This document shows, piece by piece, positions 9,841-19,740 of a stretch of DNA of 64,000 bases. A model generated the notes under the pieces. It had not been told where the DNA came from and searched no databases. It worked only from the letters and a program-made list of their open reading frames with translations. The stretch covers positions 1 to 64,000 of the forward strand of contig JARVKA010000003.1 in assembly GCA_029775915.1 (NCBI GenBank), given 5' to 3'. Both the position numbers and the translations under genes were made by a program. The number at the start of each line of letters is the position of its first letter. Position 1 is the first letter of the stretch. The stretch is from Nitrososphaeria archaeon. GTDB taxonomy: Archaea > Thermoproteota > Nitrososphaeria > Nitrososphaerales > JANXEG01.

Positions 9841-12800
9841 TCATGTTACAGTGACAGTTGTTGAGAAGACTGGTGATAATGCTATTGGCTTCTCCAAGCT
9901 CTCCCATATATAGACCTCAATAGTATAACTACCAGCCGCAGTTGGTACCCATGTAATACCTGGTGTGGCTGATGTACCTGCAGCTAAAGTAATATCTTGA
10001 ATCCAAGCGATATGCACAACTACACCTGCAGCATCCTTGATTTGTATAATGTATGTAAAGGTATGAGCGATAACATCCTTGTTCGTAACTTTAGCTCTTA
10101 CCACTGTGAGTTGACCGACCTTTGGTTCAACTATTGGTGCACCTGTAGTATCTACAAGCTCAGGTGTGCTTGCAGGGCATTGCTCTATAGTTGGTATTGG
10201 TGACTTTATTACAACTTCCTTTGTAAATAATTTAGCCTTATCCTCTGCTGTTCCTATCCTTTCAACCCAGTCCGCAGGGAACTCATCTTTGTATTGAACG
10301 GTAACGATGTCTCCAACTTTCACGTAAAGGGTGCCTGTAACACCCGCTTGCGAGGTGAGCGGTATTTGAGCCATGAACCTTCCAGTATTCTTATCGGTTT
10401 CAACAGCTGTAAGTGAAACGCCTACTGGATCGCTAGTGGAAGTTATGATTAGCTTCTGTATTATTCTGTCAGTTTCAATCGGTGATACACTTGGTATAAC
10501 ATCAGTAGAGTCTGGATCTTTGTTAGCATCTGGGTCTGTGATGAATACTCTTAATAAATCACCAGGCATATAAGTAGTTTTCTCAAACTCGATCACAGGA
10601 TCCCAGCTTTTTATTGCTACTTCCTTTGTTAATGTAGTTGAAACTCCTGTCGCATCCTCCTTATCAATGTAAGATATTGATAATCTATCACCGGGCTTTC
10701 CATAAATTCTCGCTGTTACATCGGGATCAGTGGCTCTTGTAACCAGTGTTGTATCCCTGGGGATTACTTGTATCTTTCTTTCAAAGATGCCTGTACTGAT
10801 ATCTGTTTCTTTTATATACATAGTGTAGCCTTCTGGATATGAGTCTGTCTTTACCCTAATAGAGCCTCTACCACCTCTTCCATCAACTATGTCCTTTGAA
10901 GCTATATCGCTGTTTTCATCAGGGTCTACCAATGTAATAATAATCTTACCTCCAGGCCCTATTTCAGTTGCTGATAAAGTGAGGCTTCCTGTGTGTGATG
11001 GTACTTTAACGTTGGCTACCCTTCTAGACCACTCTGTCCAATCTGCTGGCCAAGCGGCAGTGGATGGAGTGAGTCCTATTGGTGTCTTGTCAAAGACTCT
11101 AATCTCTAGGTTTGAGCCTGGCTTCGGTCTAAAGTTGATACCAGCTATAACATCACCAACCTTGAAATCTGCTACAAAAATTCCAGAATTGCGTTCTGTT
11201 TCTTTAGCATCTTTATAAACAGCAGTTGCGTTGCCACCCTCTCTATTTGTCCACACTACATAAACCCTTACTGTATTGTTCTCTTTCCTCTCAGAATCCA
11301 AGTTCCTATCAGGGTCATTGACAGTAACTTTAAATATCTCTCCATAACCCGCAGTTGCTCTATCAACGGATATAACAGTATCATGGTTTTGGAAGATTAC
11401 CTCCTTCTCAACAGTCTCACCAACTGTCTTATCATAATAGACGATCTTGAGCTTAGCGTTAATCCAGTTGCGAGTGTTTGTTTGCGTTACATCAATAGTA
11501 GCTTTGAATTCTCCTGTATTTACTTCTGTTTCAGTGAATAAGACCGTACGTCCTATCTCGTATGCAGCTATTTTAACTAAAGCTGAGCCATCTGCAGCCG
11601 TAATATTAATGTACTCTCCGGGATTGTCACCTACCGCTATGGTTTGAGCGATTCTAGGATCTGTATTCTCATCTGGATCCCTTATAGTGATCCTAACCTT
11701 AACTGTGTCCCCAGCCGTTACTGGATATACATCTCGATCAAAGGTGATCGTAGCTTTAATTATGCCCACTTTAATGGTAGTAGAAACCTCTGTAGCTGGG
11801 TCGTAGAGAAGGTCTTTCCACACTACCTTAATAATATCACCATCAGCGAGCGGGCTACCATCACCTCTTTTTATCGCAGGTATCTTTAACTCCAATTTGA
11901 AGACTCCAGTATCAGCTCCAGTTTCAATCAAGCTTACGCTGCTTTGTACAGTCCTATCGATTCGTGCAAGAACATCATTGACCTTTATTGCTAATGTTCC
12001 AAACTTATAGCCAGGTGTGCCAGCTTCGAATGTAGCATGCACCGTAGTAGTACTCTCTGCAAGTGTTGCTGAGTAAACTTCTACTGTGCCTGAGGCATCA
12101 TTCAAACCAGGCTTTGTGATGAAGAATTTGGCAGTTTCATCTTTCCTATATGATGCTTTTTCAGGCTCAATACTTGCCAAAGGAGTACTCATAGTCGTTA
12201 TAACCCTTGCTGTAGTCTTATTCTTGCCAAGGTCTGTATCAAAGTAAACCACTTCAATCTTCTGAGCCGGTCGGACAGTAATAATATCATCGGTTCCATT
12301 ACCTGAAGCTTTCCAAGTGAAGTCTATACTCTTTGTTTCAAAGATTCCAGTATTTATATCAGTCTCGGTTAAGTTGAACCATCTATAGTCTTGAATACTC
12401 GTACCATTCCATACACCCACCAATAATACTCCTTCAATCCTCTGTGAATAATTCGTCCTACCTCCTGCCTCGAGAGTAACGTTGTTCATTAAAGCCTTAT
12501 TGTAATAGCCTTTAAGCTTAATTTCATTCTTTATTCCAGTATCTGAGTTCCTATCAGGATCATTTACCTTCAACTTTAAGTCTGGGCTATATACTATGGT
12601 TGGGAGAGGTTCTATAGAGCCACTCGTCCTCGCTATGTTAATTGAAGCAGTCTTCCATTTCTTTGCATCATAATCATAATACTTGAATTTAACAGCGGCA
12701 ACAGCGTCGTCCATTTGAATCTTTGTTACATCCAGTCCAGTAATGGTACCAGCATAAGCTGTGAGGGCTGTTGCATTATAGAATTTAGCTGTATTTACCC

Positions 12801-13506
12801 CGGTTTCACTAGCATTAAATTTATGAGAATCGACTAAATTGGGCGTTTCCTTTACCGTCCCATTCTTGAATATAAATTCAACTGTGAATTGATGCACATT
12901 TACCTTTGTGATATTATATTCAAGTTTTGTTGGGTCTAGGTTCAAGTCTGGATCATATACGTACACATATACCTTATTGTCCAACCAAGCAGTATCCCGA
13001 TCTGTTGTGACGACCCCTTCTGTATGGTCATGCTCCAAAGTCCACTCGGCAGTGCTATAGATAATGGTGACATACTCATCTTTTTTCAGGGTTAGGTTAG
13101 TGAGAACAGTCTTTTGTATAGTAGACCTTTGTAGAGATGGAGACGTTGATATATTTGCAGTTTCATTTCTCATGAAAAATTCGAAGACGCCCGAATCTCC
13201 TACCTCACCGACTTTGATTGAGTGTTCCTTAAAGACTTCTAAAGTTGCTCTCTTCTCCTTAAGAGAAACTGTGATATTATCACATCTCCCATTACGTGCA
13301 TAAGCTTCATCTGTAATTTCGACCTTCACCCAATTCCTCCAAAACTTCTTACCATGCTCATCTGCAGATGTTTTAATAGAAGGTGCTTGTGCCTCCACAT
13401 TTGGTATAAATGCTGGTATCGCTATTGATAATGTGCTGAATATTAGGAAGAATATGAATATTGATGCTAAAGCTTTTTTACCTATATTATCCATTCTATA
13501 CATCAC
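9841..13506 (-). CDS. Putative S-layer protein, 1221 aa, repeated beta domains with DPDxNxD motifs
   Basis: Signal peptide, large secreted beta-rich repeat protein, six DPD(L/R/E/A)N(L/S/T/K)D motifs, no C-terminal TM. Confidence 0.75.
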   Translation of the reverse strand: MMYRMDNIGKKALASIFIFFLIFSTLSIAIPAFIPNVEAQAPSIKTSADEHGKKFWRNWVKVEITDEAYARNGRCDNITVSLKEKRATLEVFKEHSIKVGEVGDSGVFEFFMRNETANISTSPSLQRSTIQKTVLTNLTLKKDEYVTIIYSTAEWTLEHDHTEGVVTTDRDTAWLDNKVYVYVYDPDLNLDPTKLEYNITKVNVHQFTVEFIFKNGTVKETPNLVDSHKFNASETGVNTAKFYNATALTAYAGTITGLDVTKIQMDDAVAAVKFKYYDYDAKKWKTASINIARTSGSIEPLPTIVYSPDLKLKVNDPDRNSDTGIKNEIKLKGYYNKALMNNVTLEAGGRTNYSQRIEGVLLVGVWNGTSIQDYRWFNLTETDINTGIFETKSIDFTWKASGNGTDDIITVRPAQKIEVVYFDTDLGKNKTTARVITTMSTPLASIEPEKASYRKDETAKFFITKPGLNDASGTVEVYSATLAESTTTVHATFEAGTPGYKFGTLAIKVNDVLARIDRTVQSSVSLIETGADTGVFKLELKIPAIKRGDGSPLADGDIIKVVWKDLLYDPATEVSTTIKVGIIKATITFDRDVYPVTAGDTVKVRITIRDPDENTDPRIAQTIAVGDNPGEYINITAADGSALVKIAAYEIGRTVLFTETEVNTGEFKATIDVTQTNTRNWINAKLKIVYYDKTVGETVEKEVIFQNHDTVISVDRATAGYGEIFKVTVNDPDRNLDSERKENNTVRVYVVWTNREGGNATAVYKDAKETERNSGIFVADFKVGDVIAGINFRPKPGSNLEIRVFDKTPIGLTPSTAAWPADWTEWSRRVANVKVPSHTGSLTLSATEIGPGGKIIITLVDPDENSDIASKDIVDGRGGRGSIRVKTDSYPEGYTMYIKETDISTGIFERKIQVIPRDTTLVTRATDPDVTARIYGKPGDRLSISYIDKEDATGVSTTLTKEVAIKSWDPVIEFEKTTYMPGDLLRVFITDPDANKDPDSTDVIPSVSPIETDRIIQKLIITSTSDPVGVSLTAVETDKNTGRFMAQIPLTSQAGVTGTLYVKVGDIVTVQYKDEFPADWVERIGTAEDKAKLFTKEVVIKSPIPTIEQCPASTPELVDTTGAPIVEPKVGQLTVVRAKVTNKDVIAHTFTYIIQIKDAAGVVVHIAWIQDITLAAGTSATPGITWVPTAAGSYTIEVYIWESLEKPIALSPVFSTTVTVT

Positions 13507-13918
13507 CCATATTTTCGCATTAAGATTTGTAAATTATCATATTTAAACGTGATGGATGATTTATCTATATTGTTAATGAGCTTTCTCATCGATTTAATGA
13601 ATAGTCAAAGCCAAATGATAATAAGCTCAAAAAGATTTGATCCTACCCTTCATATATCTTTGGTGGCTTAATATTGACTATAGCCATATCGACACCATTA
13701 TGCATCTTATTACTAACTTATTTGATTGTATAATAAGGCATGAATCAAACACCCTTGTTGTATGACATTATTCCCTATAGTGGTAAACTGTAAAATGCGA
13801 GCCTAACGATGCATATTCTCAAGAAAAGCACCATCAAAATGATAAGAAAATCTCAAGAAGCCTCAGAGGCAGTTAAGAAGAAAATATATTAGCATCATGA
13901 AGAAGATTATATCATTAA

Positions 13919-13954
13919 TATGCTTTAAGCATCTTTAACATACCTTAAAGCATA
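13919..13954. repeat. 11-bp perfect inverted repeat (TATGCTTTAAG / CTTAAAGCATA, 14-nt loop)
   Basis: Read directly; arms at 13919-13929 and 13944-13954 in the S-layer upstream region. Confidence 0.7.
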
Positions 13955-14130
13955 GAGGAAAATAAGTAAGGATGTTACCATAATAAGATTTACTCTTCTA
14001 TAGGTTCATTGAATCATTTATAGCTATGTACAACTGGGTCTCATCAATGATTTATCTTGACATCATGATAGTGAAGACTTGTTCATCTATCTATTAAAAA
14101 TGGCTTTGGTTAAGTTGATTCATTATCCTT

Positions 14131-14153
14131 AGCGAGTCTCATTTTGACTCGCT
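14131..14153. repeat. 8-bp perfect inverted repeat AGCGAGTC-TCATTTT-GACTCGCT
   Basis: Read directly; arms 14131-14138 and 14146-14153. Confidence 0.7.
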
Positions 14154-14436
14154 TCTTATCTCGCTGAAGTAAGAGGTGGGAAACAATATAGTAGCATTAT
14201 GAGAAGTCACAGTTGGTGAACTTTTATTAATATGGTTGCACCTTAGCAGATCATAAAAGTTTCCACACAATGATATTTATTTCGAGATTTTATAGATGAA
14301 AGATTGTAATTTAAAAAGTAGTTATAAGAGTTTAACACTCAATTATAACAAATGGAAGAGTTTAGCATTAAATCTTTTAACACACCTTAACAACATGAAT
14401 ATATTTATTTACTACGAATACGCTTAATTAATTGTA

Positions 14437-15252
14437 TTGATAAATCTTAAGAAAGAATTCTTAGAGTTATTGGAGAAGGATATAGAGTTTAGGTATGCGG
14501 TAGCTGGATATTTAGGGCTATTGGAGATATTAAAAAGGTTAGATTCCTTAACGGAAGAGCAAACAAAGTTAAGAGAAGAGATGAGTAAAGTATGGAATGA
14601 AATAGTAAGATTAAGAGAGGAGCAATCGATGATTATGAAAGAGCAAGAAAAGTTGAGAGAGGATATGTTAACTGGATTTGCTAGATATGATGAACGAATG
14701 GAGAAGTTGAGAGAGGATATGGTTGCAGGATTCAAAAGGCATGATGAGCAAATTGCGAAGTTGAGAGAGGATATGTTAACTGGATTTGCTAGATATGATG
14801 AACGAATGGAGAAGTTGAGAGAGGATATCCATGGCATATTTCACAGATTTGATTTAAGGCTTACAAGGGTGGAGAGAACTCTTGAGAAGCTTACAATGGA
14901 TGTAGAAGATGAGGCTCGATCTATCTTGAAGTATAGAATAAAGAATGAATTAGGATTGGATGTAGAGTTAAGCTTTTTAATACTGCCAGAGTTAGAGCTT
15001 AATATTTATGGAGTTACAGATGAGTTATGTGTAGTTGGAGAAGCTACAGTAAGAGGGGGATTAAGCGTTTTAGAGGATTTTATGAATAAGATTGAGATAT
15101 TAAAGAATAAATATCCGAATAAGCTTAGGAAAAGAATGATTCGTGTGATATATATTTGCTTACCGATGCCAGAATTGATAAACGAAGCGAAAAAGAAAGA
15201 TATATGGATATTGAAAGCGACAGAAGACTTTTACAAACCGAAATTTGAGTAA
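14437..15252 (+). CDS. Coiled-coil protein with C-terminal nuclease-like domain (DUF3782/PD-(D/E)XK-like)
   Basis: Repeated EKLREDMLTGFARYDERM coiled coil followed by a C-terminal alpha/beta domain (LELNIYGVTDELCVVGEATVRGG) like archaeal DUF3782 proteins. Confidence 0.6.
   Translation: MINLKKEFLELLEKDIEFRYAVAGYLGLLEILKRLDSLTEEQTKLREEMSKVWNEIVRLREEQSMIMKEQEKLREDMLTGFARYDERMEKLREDMVAGFKRHDEQIAKLREDMLTGFARYDERMEKLREDIHGIFHRFDLRLTRVERTLEKLTMDVEDEARSILKYRIKNELGLDVELSFLILPELELNIYGVTDELCVVGEATVRGGLSVLEDFMNKIEILKNKYPNKLRKRMIRVIYICLPMPELINEAKKKDIWILKATEDFYKPKFE
14650..14828 (+). repeat. 71-bp perfect direct repeat, copies at 14650-14720 and 14758-14828 (108-bp period)
   Basis: aagttgagagaggatatgttaactggatttgctagatatgatgaacgaatggagaagttgagagaggatat occurs twice identically. 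Confidence 0.9.
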
Positions 15253-15346
15253 TGGTTAGTCAGAAGAAACTTTAATGTATAAAATTTTTGTATTTACATG
15301 CAAATTACCTCTTCTCTTAACTCCTCATATAAATATAATAAATTAT

Positions 15347-16150
15347 TCATTGTTGTCTCATCACGAACCTTATAGTCGCTATTATTAAAACTACTCCAAG
15401 TATGGGCTTTAAGTGCTGCTCATGTATAAATATTGCTAAAAAAGTTCCTGTAAAAGCTCCTAATATAGAGCCAATCGCCATGGATAAAGTAATCCATGTA
15501 AATTTAACTTCAAAATGGCCCATATGAAAATGTTTTAAAAAGCCGATACCTACAGTTACTATAGATGCGAAAAGGCTCGCAGTCCCAGCCAACTTTATCC
15601 CAAGACCAAAAGCCATTATGAGAATAGGAATACGCATCTCTCCACCTGCAACACCAAACATAGCAGATAGCATACTAATTAAGAAGCCAAAAACAATTAA
15701 GTAAAAAGGGATTAAGTTTTCTTGGAATAAAAGATTTTCACGAACTTCTCCTATTAATGGTTCAAAGGTAAACCTTAGCCCCATTATTAGCAAGTATGCA
15801 ACTATTATTAGTCTAAGTATCCTATCTGAGAACTTCCCTGTTATCATAGCCCCTAAATAAGCTCCAAAGATTGAGCCTATGGAAAGATAAGCACCATAAA
15901 GAATACTATTATCCCCTGCTAAACTTGTTGATAAGCGTAGAAAAAAGGAAACAATAACGGTAAAGAAGCCTATTAGTAGATTTAATGATGCAGTAACAAT
16001 TATGGAACTACCCATAAGGTAGGTCAAAGCGGGTATTCTAAATTCTCCTCCCCCTACCCCTATTATACCCGCAACTATTCCTATTACTAAACCTAAGATA
16101 AAGCTTAATGCTATCCTCTTTCCATGGATTGTTAGCATGTACATCGCCAA
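15347..16150 (-). CDS. TSUP family (TauE/SafE-like) membrane permease
   Basis: GIVAGIIGVGGGEFRIPALTYL and MLSAMFGVAGGEMRIPILIM duplicated motifs. Confidence 0.85.
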   Translation of the reverse strand: MAMYMLTIHGKRIALSFILGLVIGIVAGIIGVGGGEFRIPALTYLMGSSIIVTASLNLLIGFFTVIVSFFLRLSTSLAGDNSILYGAYLSIGSIFGAYLGAMITGKFSDRILRLIIVAYLLIMGLRFTFEPLIGEVRENLLFQENLIPFYLIVFGFLISMLSAMFGVAGGEMRIPILIMAFGLGIKLAGTASLFASIVTVGIGFLKHFHMGHFEVKFTWITLSMAIGSILGAFTGTFLAIFIHEQHLKPILGVVLIIATIRFVMRQQ

Positions 16151-16503
16151 GTGTATAAAAAATTGTAGATAAAAATTTTAGAGTTGCTAAGATAAAGTTA
16201 TTGGAAAAACTATTGATTAATAAGTTTCTATCATTTTAAGGATTTGTCTACCATTTGTAAGTAGAATCACGATAATATTCACAAACGAAATTACATTTTT
16301 AAGTCTTCACCTTTTATAATCAAAATCCTATATGATTTGAATATGGAATGCGCTAAAATTGTGTAGATGTAGAATAATCGTCATTTCACTATCGATAGCA
16401 CAGTTTATTTATATGAATGCGCTTAGTAGTGATAGAAGACTTTCACAAATTAAAATTTAAGGTTTAAAGCTTAATATCATTAGAATAGATTTATCTTCCT
16501 ATG

Positions 16504-17190
16504 TTATATTATTCCCATCTTAGCTTTCAACAAAGCGATATCTCGCTCAATCTTTATCAATCGCTCTTCAAATATTGATTTTAAATCCGATCTTAAGCCT
16601 TTCAACTCTTTCAATAGTTCATCTTGCTTAACTAACATTTGGTCTTGTTTTGCTAACATTTGGTCTTGTTTCATTAACATTTGGTCTTGTTTTGCTAACA
16701 TTTGGTCTTGTTTCATTAACATTTGGTCTTGTTTTGCTAACATTTGGTCTTGTTTACTCAATAAGTCATCTTGCTTATTGAACATTACTTGAAAATAAGA
16801 TGCTCCTGTTGAGAAGCCTTCAATCATCTCATCAACCAACTTTCCCGCAATTATACGAAATGTTTTAAACTCACCTTTATAAGGCTCATACTTCACATCT
16901 AACTTCTCCACATTGATTGGAGGCATCTTTAAATCTATACTTTTTATAAAATTCTCAATGTTTTTCTCCTCACCTTCACATAAAATTTCAACTCTACCAT
17001 CCTTCAAGTTCTTTACCCAACCATTCACCTTTAACCTTCTCGCCAATCTCGATACTTGGTATCTATACCCAACACCTTGCACATCACCTTCAGCTATAAT
17101 TCTAGCTCTAATTTGTGCCATTAGTATAAGATTACACAATAAGCTATTTAAATTATTAATATATAAACTCCAATTTGAATTTAAAGACAT
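16504..17190 (-). CDS. Acylphosphatase domain fused to heptad-repeat coiled coil (true start probably MAQIRARIIAEG)
   Basis: RARIIAEGDVQGVGYRYQVSRLARRLKVNGWVKNLKDGRVEILCEGEEK is acylphosphatase; then (A/M)KQDQML repeats. Confidence 0.85.
   Translation of the reverse strand: MSLNSNWSLYINNLNSLLCNLILMAQIRARIIAEGDVQGVGYRYQVSRLARRLKVNGWVKNLKDGRVEILCEGEEKNIENFIKSIDLKMPPINVEKLDVKYEPYKGEFKTFRIIAGKLVDEMIEGFSTGASYFQVMFNKQDDLLSKQDQMLAKQDQMLMKQDQMLAKQDQMLMKQDQMLAKQDQMLVKQDELLKELKGLRSDLKSIFEERLIKIERDIALLKAKMGII
16633..16758 (-). repeat. 21-bp tandem repeat, six units, alternating in a 42-bp higher-order pattern
   Basis: taacatttggtcttgttttgc / taacatttggtcttgtttcat alternate; the last unit diverges at its 3' end. 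Confidence 0.95.
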
Positions 17191-17225
17191 TAAGCATTAT
17201 ACACTACTTGTGTTAACGAAAAGGA

Positions 17226-18269
17226 TTAACTAAAAGCATTACGAATAGATAGCTCATAAGGTGGCTTTAAAACCCCCTTATCCGTAATTAAAGCGGTAAT
17301 TAAATCAGGGGGTGTGATATCAAAAGCTGGATTTAATACTTTTACACCCTTTGGTACGATTCTCCTACCCTTTATCATCACAACTTCATCAACACTTCTC
17401 TCCTCAATCATTACATCATGCCAATCTGAAACTAAATCGAATGTTGAGCTTGGAGCAGCTACATAAAATGGTATATTATGCTTGTTAGCTAAAATTGCAA
17501 TTTGATATGTGCCAATTTTATTGAACACATAACCATCCTTTGTAATACGATCTGCACCCACTATTACCTTATTCACAAATCCCTTACTCATTACATAACC
17601 AACCATATTATCAGTAATTAAAGTGACATCGAAACCATCCTCCTTTAATTCAAAAGCATTTAATCGAGCGCCTTGTAAAGCAGGTCGAGTCTCTGTAGCG
17701 ATGACCTTTATACATTTACCTTCTTCTCTAGCTGCTCTAATCACACCCAAAGCTGTACCATAACTAACGGTAGCTAATGTACCAGTACTACAATGAGTTA
17801 ATATTGTATCGCCATTATTTATTAATTGTGAACCATAATAGCCAATTTTACGATTAGTTTCAATATCCTCTTCAGCCATAATTTGAGCCTCATTAATAAT
17901 CGCTAACTTTAAATCATTCACATTTCCTAATGTTAAGTTCGCTTTATTAAGAATTCTTTGAATCGCCCAGAATAAATTTACTGCAGTAGGTCTTGTAGCT
18001 CTTAAAATCTTACCAGCTTCATTCAATTCATTAATCAACTCCTCACGAGTATTTGCATTGCTATTCTTAGCTACCAATGCTAAGCCCATCGCTGCTGCTA
18101 CACCAATAGCTGGAGCACCCCTTACAACCATTCTTTTAATCGCATCAACCAATTGATTAAAAGTTTTACATTTCAAATAGGTGAGTTTATTTGGTAATTT
18201 CGTTTGATCTATAAGAATTATCGATTCACCATCCCATCTTACCGTTCTAAGATTTTGAAAATTCACCAT
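17226..18269 (-). CDS. mtnA: S-methyl-5-thioribose-1-phosphate isomerase / eIF2B-like isomerase
   Basis: MVVRGAPAIGVAAAMGLAL, LTHCSTGTLATVSYGTALGVI, ETRPALQGARLNAFEL, GADRITKDGYVFNKIGTYQ. Confidence 0.85.
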   Translation of the reverse strand: MVNFQNLRTVRWDGESIILIDQTKLPNKLTYLKCKTFNQLVDAIKRMVVRGAPAIGVAAAMGLALVAKNSNANTREELINELNEAGKILRATRPTAVNLFWAIQRILNKANLTLGNVNDLKLAIINEAQIMAEEDIETNRKIGYYGSQLINNGDTILTHCSTGTLATVSYGTALGVIRAAREEGKCIKVIATETRPALQGARLNAFELKEDGFDVTLITDNMVGYVMSKGFVNKVIVGADRITKDGYVFNKIGTYQIAILANKHNIPFYVAAPSSTFDLVSDWHDVMIEERSVDEVVMIKGRRIVPKGVKVLNPAFDITPPDLITALITDKGVLKPPYELSIRNAFS

Positions 18270-18330
18270 TTATTCTGATAATAAATTACCATTATTTAAA
18301 TAATCAGATTCTTTTTATACCTCTTAATTA

Positions 18331-19041
18331 TTGAATGTAATTAGAAGATGGATGTCGGGAAAGTTTACTATAGTACGCTTAACAATAGGTGGGGAGCATT
18401 TTGAGATTTTAGTACATCCAGATGCTGCTTTAGGTTATAAAATGGGTAAGAAGATAGAACCATCACAAGTAATAGCTGTAGATGAAGTTTACTCTGATGC
18501 ATCAAAAGGATTGAGAGTATCTACTGAGAAGCTCATGAAGTACTTCCAAACGAGTGATATGAGTAAAGCAGCTGAGATTATATTAAAAAAAGGTGAGCTT
18601 CAATTAACATCTGAGCAAAGGAGAAAGTTAATTGAGGATAAAAAGAAGCAAATTATTTCAATAATCTCAAAAAATTATGTTGATCCTAAAACGGGCTTAC
18701 CACATCCACCATTGAGAATTGAGCAAGCTATGAAAGAAGTAAAAGTATCGATAGATCCATTTAAAGATGCTGAAGAGCAAGCGAAGATCGTTATTGAAGA
18801 ATTGAGAAAAATTTTACCATTAAAGTCTGAGAGATTAAAAGTGATGGTAAAAATTCCATCTCAATATGCTCCACAAGCTATAGGCGTTTTAAAAAGTTTT
18901 GGTGAGATTTTGGATGAGAAATGGGGTTCAGATGGTAGTTTAACAACGATAATTGAAATTCCAGCTGGTGTACACTCAGCACTTTTAGATAAATTGGGCT
19001 CAATTACAAAAGGTTCAGCTCAAGCTTCAATTATGAGGTAG
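18331..19041 (+). CDS. Ribosome maturation factor SBDS (true start probably MSGKFTIVRL)
   Basis: SBDS N-terminal FEILVHPDAALGYKMGK, followed by exosome genes as in the archaeal superoperon. Confidence 0.9.
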   Translation: MNVIRRWMSGKFTIVRLTIGGEHFEILVHPDAALGYKMGKKIEPSQVIAVDEVYSDASKGLRVSTEKLMKYFQTSDMSKAAEIILKKGELQLTSEQRRKLIEDKKKQIISIISKNYVDPKTGLPHPPLRIEQAMKEVKVSIDPFKDAEEQAKIVIEELRKILPLKSERLKVMVKIPSQYAPQAIGVLKSFGEILDEKWGSDGSLTTIIEIPAGVHSALLDKLGSITKGSAQASIMR

Positions 19042-19047
19042 TTTTAA

Positions 19048-19740
19048 TTGGCTGGGGTTAAAAGAAAATATGTGGTTCCGGGAGATTTAATTTGTGAAGG
19101 TAATTACACATCATTGGCAAATGTGATGAAAATAGGTAATCGATTTTATTCTACAAGGATCGGTATGGCTGAAATTAGCCGTGAAGGTGTAAGAGTAATA
19201 CCATTATCAGGCATATATATACCTAGAGTGGATGATATAGTAATAGGTAAGATTATAGATTATTCAGCATTCGCATGGGAAGTTGATATAAACTCTTGCT
19301 TCTCAGCTTACTTACCTGCACAAAGTGTATTTGGAAAGAATTTCTCACCAGCAAAAGACTCATTAACGAAAAAGTTTGATATAGGTGATTTAATAGCGGG
19401 TAAGATTATAGCTTTTGATCGCACTCGTGATCCTTTATTAAGTGTGTCTGGACCGGGTTTGGGAAAGATTCCAAAGGGAGAGATTATTAAGATAGCACCT
19501 TCTAAAATACCACGTTTAATAGGGAAAAAAGGATCTATGGTTAAAGCTATTGAGAATGCTACGAAATGTAAATTAAATATAGGTCAAAATGGCTTAATAA
19601 TAGCGATTGGTCCTCCAGATGGATTGCTATTAGCTATTAAGGCGATTCGATTGATAGAGGAAGAAGCTCATATTGCAGATTTAACTAAAAAAGTACAAAA
19701 ACTCTTAGAGGAAGGTGATAAGTTTGAGAAAGTTGATTGA
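19048..19740 (+). CDS. rrp4: Exosome complex RNA-binding protein Rrp4
   Basis: S1 and KH domains: [33 protein letters not shown]. Confidence 0.93.
   Translation: MAGVKRKYVVPGDLICEGNYTSLANVMKIGNRFYSTRIGMAEISREGVRVIPLSGIYIPRVDDIVIGKIIDYSAFAWEVDINSCFSAYLPAQSVFGKNFSPAKDSLTKKFDIGDLIAGKIIAFDRTRDPLLSVSGPGLGKIPKGEIIKIAPSKIPRLIGKKGSMVKAIENATKCKLNIGQNGLIIAIGPPDGLLLAIKAIRLIEEEAHIADLTKKVQKLLEEGDKFEKVD

Noticed and set aside
9997-13303. Several + strand ORFs inside the S-layer gene (9997, 10373, 10889, 11447, 11644, 13064)
   Set aside because: Antisense to a clear secreted repeat protein; no family features.
14650-14828. Possible mobile-element direct repeats
   Set aside because: The copies are in-frame within a coding sequence and explained by protein repeat duplication.
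14424-14837. 137-aa minus-strand ORF with ISSLNF repeats
   Set aside because: Antisense mirror of the repeat region in the + strand coiled-coil gene.
16633-16758. Possible CRISPR array
   Set aside because: The 21-bp units are contiguous with no spacers and encode an in-frame heptad coiled coil.
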